A stretch of 44,816 bases of DNA from a bacterium (lineage in GTDB: Bacteria > UBP14 > UBA6098), in the NCBI GenBank assembly GCA_023145965.1, contig JAGLDC010000109.1:1-44816 (forward strand), given 5' to 3'. Under the pieces are notes generated by a model. It was not told the DNA's origin. It searched no databases and saw only the letters and a list, made by a program, of their open reading frames with translations. How positions within the stretch are numbered: the stretch's first letter is position 1; every line of letters begins with the position of its first letter. The position numbers were made by a program, and so were the translations under genes. Shown piece after piece: positions 9,354 to 17,293 of this stretch.

Positions 9354-10559
9354 ATGTCCGCTACTCTTGTTGTTATAATTGCTGCGATAATATTTATTGT
9401 ATCGGTCAGGCTTAAGGTTCCGCTGGGTATAGCTTTCACTGTTAGCGGGATAGTCCTTGGTTTTCTTTCGGGGATGGGTGTTGTCGAGGTTTTATCGACA
9501 TCGGGTAAATGGCTAATTTCTGAAGACACAATCGGGCTAATACTTATTGTTTACTTTTTGGGTCTCATGGGGGTTATTCTCGGCGAACTCGGTTGGCTTT
9601 CGAGAACTGTCAGATCGTTAAAAAGGTTAATACCTAATAGCAAGATAAGCTCTGTTTTACCTGCGAGTTTGATAGGTTTTCTTCCAATGCCAGGCGGCGC
9701 GATGCTTTCCGCGCCACTTGTCGAGGAGGGTGCAAAAACGATGGAACTCTCACGGGAGAGATTGACTTTCCTTAATTTCTGGTTCAGACATCTATGGGAA
9801 TACACATGGCCGCTTTATCCCGGTATTATTCTATCGACTGTTCTTCTCGATGTCCCTGCTAGTAAGCTAATTTCGTCGATGTGGTATCTTTCTGTTTTTT
9901 CGATAATCCCCGGACTGGTGATAGGTTTTCGTGGTGTAAAAAACGCAGGCAAGAATGATATTAAAGAAATCGGTCTTATGTTGGCGATAAAGGATTTCTT
10001 GATAACGACTTGGTATATCTGGGCTGTAGTTTTTTTCGTGTTATTTCTGGGATTCGAGATACTTCCTATTGTGGCGATTGCGTCAATGATTACTCTGCTT
10101 ATTTTAAGGCAAAGCGATAAGAAAAGATTGGAGCATCTTAAAAAGGCTTTTTCGATTAAGGTTATCGGGCTTATCGCCGGAGTAATGATATTCAAGGGAA
10201 TACTTGAATCGAGCGGTACGGTCGAGGTTTTGGCCAAGGAAATAGCAGGTGTTCCCGAGGTAGTATTACTTTTCTTGGTTCCTTTTTCGATTGGGATAAT
10301 AACTGGTGTTAATTCGGCTTTTGTTGGTTTGGGATTTCCTGTGTTGGTTCCGCTTATAATGAAGAATGGTTTCGATGCGGGGAATTTCGCTTTTGCTTAT
10401 ACCGCCGGATTTCTTGGAGTTCTGTCGAGCCCTGTTCATTTATGTCTTCTATTGACTAAGCAGTATTTTTATGCGAGTTGGTCGGGCATATATAAATTCC
10501 TTGCCCCGGCTGTAATTTCCGTTTTTCTTGCATCTATTGTGCTTCTTTTAATTCAATAG
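9354..10559 (+). CDS. DUF401 family integral membrane protein
   Basis: 401 residues with about ten hydrophobic segments across the whole length. The motifs PMPGGAMLSAP (from about residue 111) and NFWFRHLWEY are the hallmarks of the DUF401 family, which resembles anion or citrate-type permeases with two inverted halves. A second conserved reentrant-like stretch (SAFVGLGFPVLVPL) lies in the C-terminal half. The substrate is unknown. The gene follows the YchF-like gene by 3 nt and is translationally coupled to it, without a clear ribosome binding site of its own. Family assignment is firm; transport function is inference. Confidence 0.85.
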   Translation: MSATLVVIIAAIIFIVSVRLKVPLGIAFTVSGIVLGFLSGMGVVEVLSTSGKWLISEDTIGLILIVYFLGLMGVILGELGWLSRTVRSLKRLIPNSKISSVLPASLIGFLPMPGGAMLSAPLVEEGAKTMELSRERLTFLNFWFRHLWEYTWPLYPGIILSTVLLDVPASKLISSMWYLSVFSIIPGLVIGFRGVKNAGKNDIKEIGLMLAIKDFLITTWYIWAVVFFVLFLGFEILPIVAIASMITLLILRQSDKKRLEHLKKAFSIKVIGLIAGVMIFKGILESSGTVEVLAKEIAGVPEVVLLFLVPFSIGIITGVNSAFVGLGFPVLVPLIMKNGFDAGNFAFAYTAGFLGVLSSPVHLCLLLTKQYFYASWSGIYKFLAPAVISVFLASIVLLLIQ

Positions 10560-10594
10560 ATAGTATTTGGCACCAAAAGTGCAATATCGTATAT

Positions 10595-10661
10595 GGCTCT
10601 CGGCACCTGCGGTGTGCATTTCCCCTCCTTTCCTTTCCCAACCGCATGCCGGGGGCTTTTT
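10595..10661 (+). terminator. Long hairpin plus T-run: terminator or attenuator
   Basis: A 17-bp stem (10595-10613 with 10641-10657, three G-T pairs and a 2-nt bulge) encloses a 27-nt pyrimidine-rich loop and is followed by TTTTT. It separates the DUF401 gene from the next gene. The loop contains CTCCT (10625-10629), complementary to the AGGAG ribosome binding site at 10676-10680 of the downstream gene, so it may also control translation. Confidence 0.6.
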
Positions 10662-10684
10662 AGATATAAATAACGAGGAGTAAT

Positions 10685-11161
10685 ATGGAAAAAACAATAT
10701 ACGGCTTCATTATGGTGATAGTGGGCTTGGCTTTTATCTTGTTTCTTTACCAATTCATGTTAACTGCCAAGATACGTCGTGGTGTCAAGCTCATGCTTAA
10801 GTGGTTTGATTATATTATCGATAATCCAACAGATTTCGATTTCAAGACCACCCGCGAATTGGGTGAGGATGTCGATAGATATTTTCAAAGCAAGGATATT
10901 GGGAAAAGGGTGATGTATTTCGCGCCTAAGCTCAAAGACTACATTGTTGACAGATACGGTAAATTGCCGGGCGAAACCAATGAGGACGCATTCTGGCGGC
11001 TTGCTCATTGGGAGGGTGACCATGTGCGTTTTGATGTCTATTGGACAATGATTCAGGGTGGTTTTGCCGAGTATGCAGAGGCACTTAGTAAGGGCAAACG
11101 GCCAACATTCGCGGGTGTTTCAGCACCGATGGCGATAATAAGAAAATACTGGAAGATGTAG
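10685..11161 (+). CDS. Small membrane-anchored protein of unknown function
   Basis: 158 residues. One N-terminal membrane segment (about residues 5-27, IYGFIMVIVGLAFILFLYQF) is followed by a soluble, mixed-charge domain of about 130 residues rich in aromatic residues near its end (FDVYWTMIQGGFAEYAEAL). I recognise no family. GAGGAG (10675-10680) directly precedes the ATG and supports the start. The gene stands behind a long hairpin whose loop can pair with this ribosome binding site, so it may be regulated separately from the DUF401 operon. A weak hairpin with a T-run follows. Confidence 0.75.
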   Translation: MEKTIYGFIMVIVGLAFILFLYQFMLTAKIRRGVKLMLKWFDYIIDNPTDFDFKTTRELGEDVDRYFQSKDIGKRVMYFAPKLKDYIVDRYGKLPGETNEDAFWRLAHWEGDHVRFDVYWTMIQGGFAEYAEALSKGKRPTFAGVSAPMAIIRKYWKM

Positions 11162-11174
11162 AATTAGTTGACAA

Positions 11175-11197
11175 CCCTCGATATTGCTCGGGTTTTT
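11175..11197 (+). terminator. Weak terminator after the small membrane protein gene
   Basis: A short stem (CC.CGA with TCGGG, one bulged T, 6-nt loop) is followed by five Ts, 14 nt after the stop codon at 11161. The stem is only about 5 bp, so confidence is low. Confidence 0.35.
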
Positions 11198-11268
11198 GAT
11201 ATATTAGCGTTGTTTACGCTTTTCGGGATTGCTTACCTTTAAGAAAAAACAGGAGATATCCTATAGTC

Positions 11269-11558
11269 ATTCACAAGCGGACTCGATTAACGCCGATGCA
11301 ACGGCAAGAGATTTATGATGCCCATTTCAAAAAGAAGAGAAGAGTGTGTGACCTCGCGCGCGAGTATCATGTTTCGAGGCCGACAATATACAAGAGCACA
11401 AACGCGCGTTTTCGATGCCTTCACTATGGTATCAAACGACTTGAAAAGGTCGAGGCAATCGAAGAGCGGCTTAAACAGCGTAGCGTTATAACAAGGACTA
11501 TCCGGGTCAAATGATACACGGCAACACCAAACGGCTTCCGCTTCTCGAAGGCCAGTGA
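11269..11558 (+). pseudogene. Relic of an IS481-like DDE transposase
   Basis: The first frame reads KRTRLTPMQRQEIYDAHF then CDLAREYHVSRPTIYK, a helix-turn-helix typical of the N-terminus of IS481-like transposases. It runs on to a stop at 11514. From 11484 a different frame gives RYNKDYPGQMIHGNTKRLP, which resembles the start of the DDE catalytic core (family pattern PGELIHIDTKKL). It contains Asn where the first catalytic Asp is expected and stops at 11556. A segment also appears to be missing between the helix-turn-helix and the following STNARF stretch. There is no good start codon; the first ATG is 11296, and an AGGAG lies at 11251. Frameshift, deletion, premature stop and truncation together mark it as dead. 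No terminal inverted repeats were found. Confidence 0.6.
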
Positions 11559-11628
11559 AGAGTCACCGAACTCGGTTTCGTGCAGATAAGATAAGACAAT
11601 ACTTAAATATAAACAATTACAAGCTCGG

Positions 11629-11645
11629 AAGCCCTGGGCTTTTTT
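11629..11645 (+). terminator. Short hairpin with T-run
   Basis: AAGCC, a 3-nt loop and GGCTT lead into a run of Ts. It could be a terminator left from the transposase relic. Confidence 0.35.
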
Positions 11646-11727
11646 TATAAACAAACTTTAAAATATATGAGGGATTTTCTTGTCGAGTAATAATTGAGGT
11701 TAAAATATCTTAACCGGCGAATGTGAT

Positions 11728-11801
11728 TGGCTGGGGAGCAGGGATTCGAACCCCAATTGGCGGATCCAGAGACCGCTGTCCTGCCATTGGACGACTCCCC
11801 A
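11728..11801 (-). tRNA. tRNA-Gln (anticodon CTG), CCA encoded
   Basis: On the minus strand a full cloverleaf folds. The acceptor stem TGGGGAG / CTCCCCA has 7 perfect pairs. The D stem is GTCC / GGAC. The anticodon stem is GCGGT / TCCGC, with a T-T mismatch at 31-39, and the loop CTCTGGA gives anticodon CTG. The T arm is TGGGG, TTCGAAT, CCCTG. Discriminator G and CCA are encoded (11728-11731). The TGGGG...CCCCAGCCA frame matches glutamine tRNAs. It decodes CAG. A near-consensus promoter lies just upstream (11816-11844). Confidence 0.95.
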
Positions 11802-11815
11802 TCAATACTTTGTTG

Positions 11816-11844
11816 AATATATTTAGCCGGAATTAACATGTCAA
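11816..11844 (-). promoter_or_regulatory. tRNA-Gln promoter
   Basis: On the minus strand there is TTGACA (11839-11844), exactly 17 nt, then TATATT (11816-11821). The expected start is about 8 nt before the mature tRNA 5' end. Confidence 0.8.
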
Positions 11845-11873
11845 GGTTTTTTTCTTCTGGTGTTCACGCGGTA

Positions 11874-11901
11874 TTGACTTGTTAATAAGAGTTATTATAT
11901 T
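11874..11901 (+). promoter_or_regulatory. Promoter of the 11949-23119 operon
   Basis: TTGACT (11874-11879), a 16-nt gap and TATATT (11896-11901), giving a leader of about 40 nt before the ATG at 11949. It is divergent from the tRNA promoter. Confidence 0.7.
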
Positions 11902-11948
11902 GGAATAAATATTCGAGAAGGATTTAGAGGGATTTTATCAGATTTAGT

Positions 11949-13514
11949 ATGACTACAATTGTCTTAATGATATTGCTTCTCTTCGCTGGATGTTCGAGAA
12001 GCGAGGGCAACGCGGATGTAAGTGGTTTATCCTCGAAGGAGGAGATTATGGTCAAGCAGGCCGAACTGGCCGGAAGCTGGTATCCTGGCACGAAAAGCGA
12101 GTTGCAGCAAATGATAAGTGGTTTCATGGAGAACGCAAATTCACCTGAGATCGAAGGCCGAGCCATCGGGATCATATCGCCTCATGCTGGTTTGGTTTAT
12201 TCGGGGCAGACTGCAGCTTATGGTTATAAGCTATTTGCTCGTGAGCGGGAGAAATATGCTAATTCGACCGTTATTATTATAGGTTTAAATCATCGTAATG
12301 CCGGTTTCAGTGGTATAAGCGTTTGGGCGGAGGGTGCTTGGGCCTCGCCCTTGGGGCAAACTTCCATAGATGAGGCCTTGGCTGATAGCATCCTTAAGGC
12401 CTTAGGCGACTCGGGTAGTTTTAGAAAAGATGTATATCGCGGTGAAAACTCTTTAGAAACCCAACTTCCTTTTATTCAATACGCTTTTGGGCCTAGCGTA
12501 AAGATTGTTCCGATTATTTTCGGGACACAATCTGTGCAGGCAAGCATTTTACTGGCCGAGGTTTTGTCACATCATGCCTCGCGCGAGGATATAGTCATAG
12601 TGGCGAGCACCGATCTTTCTCATTATCACAGTAGCGATTCAGCAAAAACACTCGATCAGAGCTTTATTGACGCAGTTACTTCGTGGGAGCCAGAAAGCCT
12701 GATTTCGCGTTTGCAATCGGGCAGGTGTGAGGCTTGTGGTTTTGGCACTGTTCTCACTCTTATGTTTTGCGCAAGAGGTTTCGGCGCAGACAAAGTATTC
12801 GAGCTCAATTCCTCGAATTCTGGCGAAAGCCCTCAAGGAGACGAAACTAGCGTTGTGGGATACCTTTCCGCAGCTTTTATGGATAGTAAACACAACGTGA
12901 ATAAGCAGATAGATGAGACAAACAACGCGGAAAACATTAACAGTGAATACTCATTATCCGAGAAACAGAAAAAGTATCTTTTACAACTAGCACGCAGAAC
13001 TATCGAGGACTATATAAACAAGGAAGAAATTTATAGCCCAAAACTTCCAGGGGACGAACAGTTGAAGGCTGATGGTGCGGTTTTCGTGACGCTTCATCAA
13101 GATGGCCAACTTCGAGGTTGCATCGGTCAGATGATCGCGCAGGGGCCGCTTTATCTGGCTGTTCGTGACATGGCTATTTCGGCGGCTGTGAACGATCACC
13201 GTTTCAGGCCGGTAGGGCAAGATGAGCTAGACAAGATAGACATCGAAATATCTGTTCTATCCCCGATGCAAGAGATCGATGATTGGCATAAGATTGAAAT
13301 AGGCAAGCATGGTGTTTGGCTCAGGAAGGGTTTTAACAGTGGGGTTTTTCTTCCACAAGTTGGAAGGGATACGGGTTGGTCTCGCGAGCAGTTCCTTGAA
13401 GAGCTATCTTCGCAAAAGGCCGGCCTTTCTCGGAATGCATATAGAGATTCCTCGACTCAACTTTACATCTTCACCGTTGTTGAATTCGACGAAGGTGAAT
13501 TCGGATTGCGATAG
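11949..13514 (+). CDS. Lipoprotein fusing Memo-like (AmmeMemoRadiSam B) and AMMECR1 (A) domains
   Basis: 521 residues. A lipoprotein signal ends in the lipobox LFAGC (Cys15), so the protein should be lipid-anchored outside the cytoplasm. Residues about 35-315 are a Memo / MEMO1-family domain (AELAGSWYPG, ISPHAGLVYSG, GLNHRNAGF, STDLSHYH), with the His residues of its metal site visible. Residues about 345-515 are an AMMECR1 domain (QLRGCIGQM near 387, NDHRFRPV, SGVFLPQVGRDTGW). In many prokaryotes these two occur with a radical-SAM protein as the 'AmmeMemoRadiSam' system of unknown chemistry; no radical-SAM gene is in this window. There is no strong ribosome binding site close to the ATG. It is the first gene of the operon. 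Confidence 0.9.
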   Translation: MTTIVLMILLLFAGCSRSEGNADVSGLSSKEEIMVKQAELAGSWYPGTKSELQQMISGFMENANSPEIEGRAIGIISPHAGLVYSGQTAAYGYKLFAREREKYANSTVIIIGLNHRNAGFSGISVWAEGAWASPLGQTSIDEALADSILKALGDSGSFRKDVYRGENSLETQLPFIQYAFGPSVKIVPIIFGTQSVQASILLAEVLSHHASREDIVIVASTDLSHYHSSDSAKTLDQSFIDAVTSWEPESLISRLQSGRCEACGFGTVLTLMFCARGFGADKVFELNSSNSGESPQGDETSVVGYLSAAFMDSKHNVNKQIDETNNAENINSEYSLSEKQKKYLLQLARRTIEDYINKEEIYSPKLPGDEQLKADGAVFVTLHQDGQLRGCIGQMIAQGPLYLAVRDMAISAAVNDHRFRPVGQDELDKIDIEISVLSPMQEIDDWHKIEIGKHGVWLRKGFNSGVFLPQVGRDTGWSREQFLEELSSQKAGLSRNAYRDSSTQLYIFTVVEFDEGEFGLR

Positions 13515-13521
13515 GTAACGA

Positions 13522-14445
13522 GTGCTCGAAACTAATACAGGCTGTCGAAGGCCGCTAATTCATAGAGTTTTAGACCACCTCTTTTTCTTTCGCCCGCTTT
13601 TAATCCTTCCGATATGGGCACCGCTCCTACTAGGATATTGGGCTTCGGGCGGTAGGGAATCAGAGTGTGGTTATCCATTTCTTTTAGTTCTCGGGTTTTT
13701 TCTCGGTGGCTGGATTTACGGTCTCAATCAGATATATGACATAGAGGGTGACAGGATAAACCGTAAGAACCTTCCTCTTGCGCTTGGTTTAATGGGTGTT
13801 AATAGCGCATGGATAATGACTATAGCCTCGGCTTTATTAGCTCTTGCTACTGGTTTTTTTATTAGCATATGGACGGGCTTATTCACATTGGTTGGCCTTT
13901 TTATGGGCTATTTATATTCTCATCCGAGGTTTGGATATAAGGACAAGCCATGGCCTGCGCTTATTCTAAATGGTGCTGGACATGGGGCACTTGTTTATAT
14001 TATTGGTTGGTGTTCCGGTGGTCGGTTAGATTGGATGCTGCTGCTGCGTATGTTGCCTTATGCGTTGGCTTTCTCGGGAGTCTATATTGCAACTGCTATC
14101 CCGGATATTGCCGGGGATCGGATCACAAAGAAGAACACAGTCGCGGTTATTTGGGGTGAGAAGAAATCTGCTATTATTTCGCTCGTTTTGATAATTTTGG
14201 CTTCAGTTTCCGGTGTCTTCCTTTGGGAACCAGCGCTTTTTTTGACAGGCCTAGTCGCCTTGCCTTTTTACATATATGCTCTTTCAAAAGGTGGCACGGC
14301 TTTCGTTAGAGCTAACAAAGTAGCGGTTTTGTTTTTAAATTTATGGATTTGTTTCTATGTTTTCTCTTATTTTTTATTTTTGCTTGTAGTTATAATAGGT
14401 TCGAGATTTTATTATTCCAAGAGATTGGGAGTCAAATACCCCTGA
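13522..14445 (+). CDS. UbiA-family prenyltransferase
   Basis: 307 residues with seven to nine membrane helices. Both aspartate-rich motifs of the UbiA superfamily are present: NQIYDIEGDRINRKN (about residues 69-83) and IPDIAGDRITKKN (about 192-204). These bind Mg-prenyl diphosphate, so catalytic activity is likely, although the prenyl acceptor (quinone, heme, chlorin or lipid headgroup) cannot be told from sequence. The start is GTG, 7 nt after the preceding stop codon, with only a weak ribosome binding site. It acts in the cytoplasmic membrane. Its place after the Memo-AMMECR1 lipoprotein suggests coordinated expression but not a shared pathway. Confidence 0.85.
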   Translation: MLETNTGCRRPLIHRVLDHLFFFRPLLILPIWAPLLLGYWASGGRESECGYPFLLVLGFFLGGWIYGLNQIYDIEGDRINRKNLPLALGLMGVNSAWIMTIASALLALATGFFISIWTGLFTLVGLFMGYLYSHPRFGYKDKPWPALILNGAGHGALVYIIGWCSGGRLDWMLLLRMLPYALAFSGVYIATAIPDIAGDRITKKNTVAVIWGEKKSAIISLVLIILASVSGVFLWEPALFLTGLVALPFYIYALSKGGTAFVRANKVAVLFLNLWICFYVFSYFLFLLVVIIGSRFYYSKRLGVKYP

Positions 14446-14455
14446 TGGAGGAAGA

Positions 14456-15199
14456 ATGCATTTTTTAAAGAAAGCGATGTTATTGACATTGATATTTTCC
14501 TCGATCTTCGCCGAGTCGAACTCGCTGAGAATGGGCGACCATTTAATGAAGCGAGGCGATTTCATGGAGGCACATAAGGAATACAGCAAGGCCCTCGAAG
14601 CGGATCGTGAAAATCCTAATATTCTCTGGCGTGTTGGTTCGGCGCTCACTCAAATGGCTCAATCGGAGACCAGTAATCTTCGCCACGACTATCTGGAGCA
14701 AGCGACGAATTATATCAATCGAGCTATAGTAGAAAATTCGGAGATTATCGAGGCTCATCTCGAATACGCTCGCGCTCTGGGTTATCTTGCTCTTTTCAAG
14801 CCGGATTGGGATGATTTTCGGGTTGCAAGGCGGGTTCGCGAAGAGCTAGCCATTGTTCTCGAAAAAGAGCCGGACAATTCAGAAGCTAATTTCCTTTTAG
14901 GAACGTGGCACAGGTGGGTTGGGCCGGTTCCACCGTTAAAGCGCAATCCCAACGATCTGGGGAGTGCATGTGTGGATAGCTCTCTTTATTATTTTCGTAA
15001 GGCCTCCAAGTTAGATCCCGATAACCTTTTATACAAACTCGAAATCAGCAGAACCTATGTTTATATTGACTCAGAAGATAAGGCTCGCGCAGGCTTTAAC
15101 GAGATAATCCACATTAAAGATATTAACCAAAAGTATTTAAATATTGTCGATCAGGCAAAAAGGGAACTTGAAAAACTCGATAATTTGGAGGGTAAATAA
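14456..15199 (+). CDS. Secreted or periplasmic TPR-repeat protein
   Basis: 247 residues. An N-terminal signal sequence (KKAMLLTLIFSSIFA, cleavage near residue 19) is followed by tetratricopeptide repeats. One reads RMGDHLMKRGDFMEAHKEYS; others lie at about residues 76-105 and 165-200 (YYFRKASKLDPDNLLYKLEI). The predicted location is the periplasm or membrane surface, with a scaffolding role. GGAGG lies just before the ATG. Its TAA stop overlaps the next ATG by one base, showing translational coupling. The partner is unknown; the adjacent DUF3857 protein is the obvious candidate. Confidence 0.8.
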   Translation: MHFLKKAMLLTLIFSSIFAESNSLRMGDHLMKRGDFMEAHKEYSKALEADRENPNILWRVGSALTQMAQSETSNLRHDYLEQATNYINRAIVENSEIIEAHLEYARALGYLALFKPDWDDFRVARRVREELAIVLEKEPDNSEANFLLGTWHRWVGPVPPLKRNPNDLGSACVDSSLYYFRKASKLDPDNLLYKLEISRTYVYIDSEDKARAGFNEIIHIKDINQKYLNIVDQAKRELEKLDNLEGK

Positions 15200-17292
15200 T
15201 GAGAATTTATACAACGGCTATATTGTTTTGCTTTTTAATTTTCTCGGCTTTCGCGCAGCATGTTTCCAAGCGGGATGTTATCTATACTACAGACGGCGAG
15301 GAATTTCGTGGAGAGCTTGGCGCTATCGATTCTGATAGTATAGTATTCAAGACTATCTCTGGAGAAAAAACCTTTGCGCGTTCAGAGGTTATTCGAGTGG
15401 AGCTTGCCAAGGAACGTCCGGGCGATTGGTGGCTTACCGCAGAAGAGATAGATGATCCAATTCTTAATGATGTTCTTGCAAACCTCCCGAATCCAGAGGA
15501 TTATCTTGGAGCAAGCTACCTTGTTCTTCATCAATCCGATGAATACACAATAAGCCTCGATGGCACTGTCGAACATGTTTCTCGACTTATCACTCAGGCC
15601 CTCACCGAGCGCAGCAAGGATGAGATTTCGCTTTCGCACATGATTTATTTTGGTGATCTTGGTAGCGGCGAGTTCATTCACGGTAGAAGTATCGCCCCAG
15701 ATGGTCGTGTGCTTCATTTGGATGAATCGGCAATCGAATCCGGTCCCGTATTCGCATATATCCCCGAATATAACCGCTTGATGCTTACTAAATGTGCATT
15801 GGGTGAGGTTGCTCCGGGAAGTATCGTCGATATTTCCCAAAAAACTGTTCAGCGGTATTCAAACTCGCTTGATGCTTTTTATTCGACTGAGTTTTTCAGT
15901 GGAGAAGAGCCAATTATATCGAGAGAGCTTGTCCTAAGAGTGGAAGCCGGTGCACAAATACATTGGGCAGATATAAACTGGCCTTCGGCTTGGCCAAAAT
16001 TCGATCTTTCTGACGAGGGGCAATTCACTATATTTCGCTGGTCATTGAAAGATATTCCGCCAATAATTGCTGAATCGAATATGCCACCGGACATTAAATT
16101 CACTCCGTCTATCCTTTTATCGATAAGTAATGGTTGGGAAAAGATTGCTGCAGATTTTGCTCTCGCGCTCGATGAAGCCCTCGACAATCCCGATGAGATA
16201 AACCGAATAGCAGGTGAGCTTACGAAGAAGAAAAAAAAGCCTGCAGATAAAGCTCGATCTATTTACAACTGGGTAGTCAGTGAAATGCGTTTTATCCCCG
16301 CGCCATCGCAGCTTTATAGTTTTGCACCTAAGATGTTAAGTATTGTTCTCGAGAAGCGATATGCTAATGATCTCGATAAGACAGTGCTATTCTATTATCT
16401 CTGCAAACAGGCTGGTGTAAAAGCTGATATTGGTTTTGTTTCTAAGCACGAATCCGCTTTCGATAGAGAGGTTCCTTCACTGGGTTTTGTTCCTACACCT
16501 GTTGTGCGGCTCGATTTGGAGGGGGATGAGATTTGGGCCGAGCTTTCGAGCGAAAACATGCCCCTCGGCGTGCTGCCTAACTCGATTATGGGTGAACCGG
16601 CGATTATCTTCAGGGAAAAGGGTGTCGAGTTTATACGAGTCAATCCACCCAAAACGATCGATGAAGGCGAGAACGAATATCTTGTGGGCAAAATAGATAT
16701 TAACGGCGATCTCACGGCTGAACTGGAAGTCGTATATAATGGAAGCCGGCAGGAGGAGATCAGAGAGTTAAAACAATCTACATCGGAGGAAATTCGGCGA
16801 GAGATGGAAAAGCGCGCTTCGCAGGTTCATCCAAATGCTATCCTCACGGAATGGGAAATCGAGGGTATAGACGATTTGAGTAAGCCTATTTCTGTGGAAA
16901 TCGAGTTTACCGTTCCAAATTATGCCATCACGGCCGGAGACAAATTCCTTGCATTCACTATTCCTAACTTGAGATATTCTGCATGGGGAACCGGGAAGCC
17001 ATCGAGAGATTGGCCAATTTGGTTCGATTCGCCATACAGGGGAACTCATGATGTTACAATCGGACTTCCCAAGGGATACGAGGTTTATTATATTCCAAAT
17101 GATACTTCGAGTGTAGCAGATTCATTGCTTTATAGCGCTAAATTCAAAACTAAAAAGGGTAAGTTCCATTTCTTCGACGATTATGACCGTGGTCGCTTTG
17201 CTTTCCCTCCGGACATGTATCCAGCCTATCAGGATTATCGCAGAGTGCAGGCCTCCGTGGCTTCGGCATGGATTGTTCTAACGAAGAATTGA
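15199..17292 (+). CDS. DUF3857 / transglutaminase-like exported protein, catalytic Cys absent
   Basis: 697 residues with a signal peptide (AILFCFLIFSAFAQ). Residues 25-75 form a small beta module (IYTTDGEEFRGELGAID). A DUF3857 domain follows at about 95-270 (YTISLDGTVEHVSRLITQAL), then a transglutaminase-like fold at about 340-450. In that fold the segment that normally holds the catalytic Cys (xGDCKDKA) reads YANDLDKTVLFYY near residue 388, so the Cys is missing and enzymatic activity is unlikely. The C-terminal part is a beta-rich DUF-type tail. Such proteins are exported and common in Bacteroidetes-like bacteria. It overlaps the preceding stop by one base. Confidence 0.82.
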   Translation: MRIYTTAILFCFLIFSAFAQHVSKRDVIYTTDGEEFRGELGAIDSDSIVFKTISGEKTFARSEVIRVELAKERPGDWWLTAEEIDDPILNDVLANLPNPEDYLGASYLVLHQSDEYTISLDGTVEHVSRLITQALTERSKDEISLSHMIYFGDLGSGEFIHGRSIAPDGRVLHLDESAIESGPVFAYIPEYNRLMLTKCALGEVAPGSIVDISQKTVQRYSNSLDAFYSTEFFSGEEPIISRELVLRVEAGAQIHWADINWPSAWPKFDLSDEGQFTIFRWSLKDIPPIIAESNMPPDIKFTPSILLSISNGWEKIAADFALALDEALDNPDEINRIAGELTKKKKKPADKARSIYNWVVSEMRFIPAPSQLYSFAPKMLSIVLEKRYANDLDKTVLFYYLCKQAGVKADIGFVSKHESAFDREVPSLGFVPTPVVRLDLEGDEIWAELSSENMPLGVLPNSIMGEPAIIFREKGVEFIRVNPPKTIDEGENEYLVGKIDINGDLTAELEVVYNGSRQEEIRELKQSTSEEIRREMEKRASQVHPNAILTEWEIEGIDDLSKPISVEIEFTVPNYAITAGDKFLAFTIPNLRYSAWGTGKPSRDWPIWFDSPYRGTHDVTIGLPKGYEVYYIPNDTSSVADSLLYSAKFKTKKGKFHFFDDYDRGRFAFPPDMYPAYQDYRRVQASVASAWIVLTKN

Positions 17293-17293
17293 G

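Noticed and set aside
11168-11205. TTGACA and TATATT after the small membrane protein gene
   Set aside because: The gap between the boxes is 26 nt, too long for a normal promoter.
11645-11839. A 64-codon minus-strand open frame
   Set aside because: It runs through the tRNA-Gln gene and is only a by-product of it.
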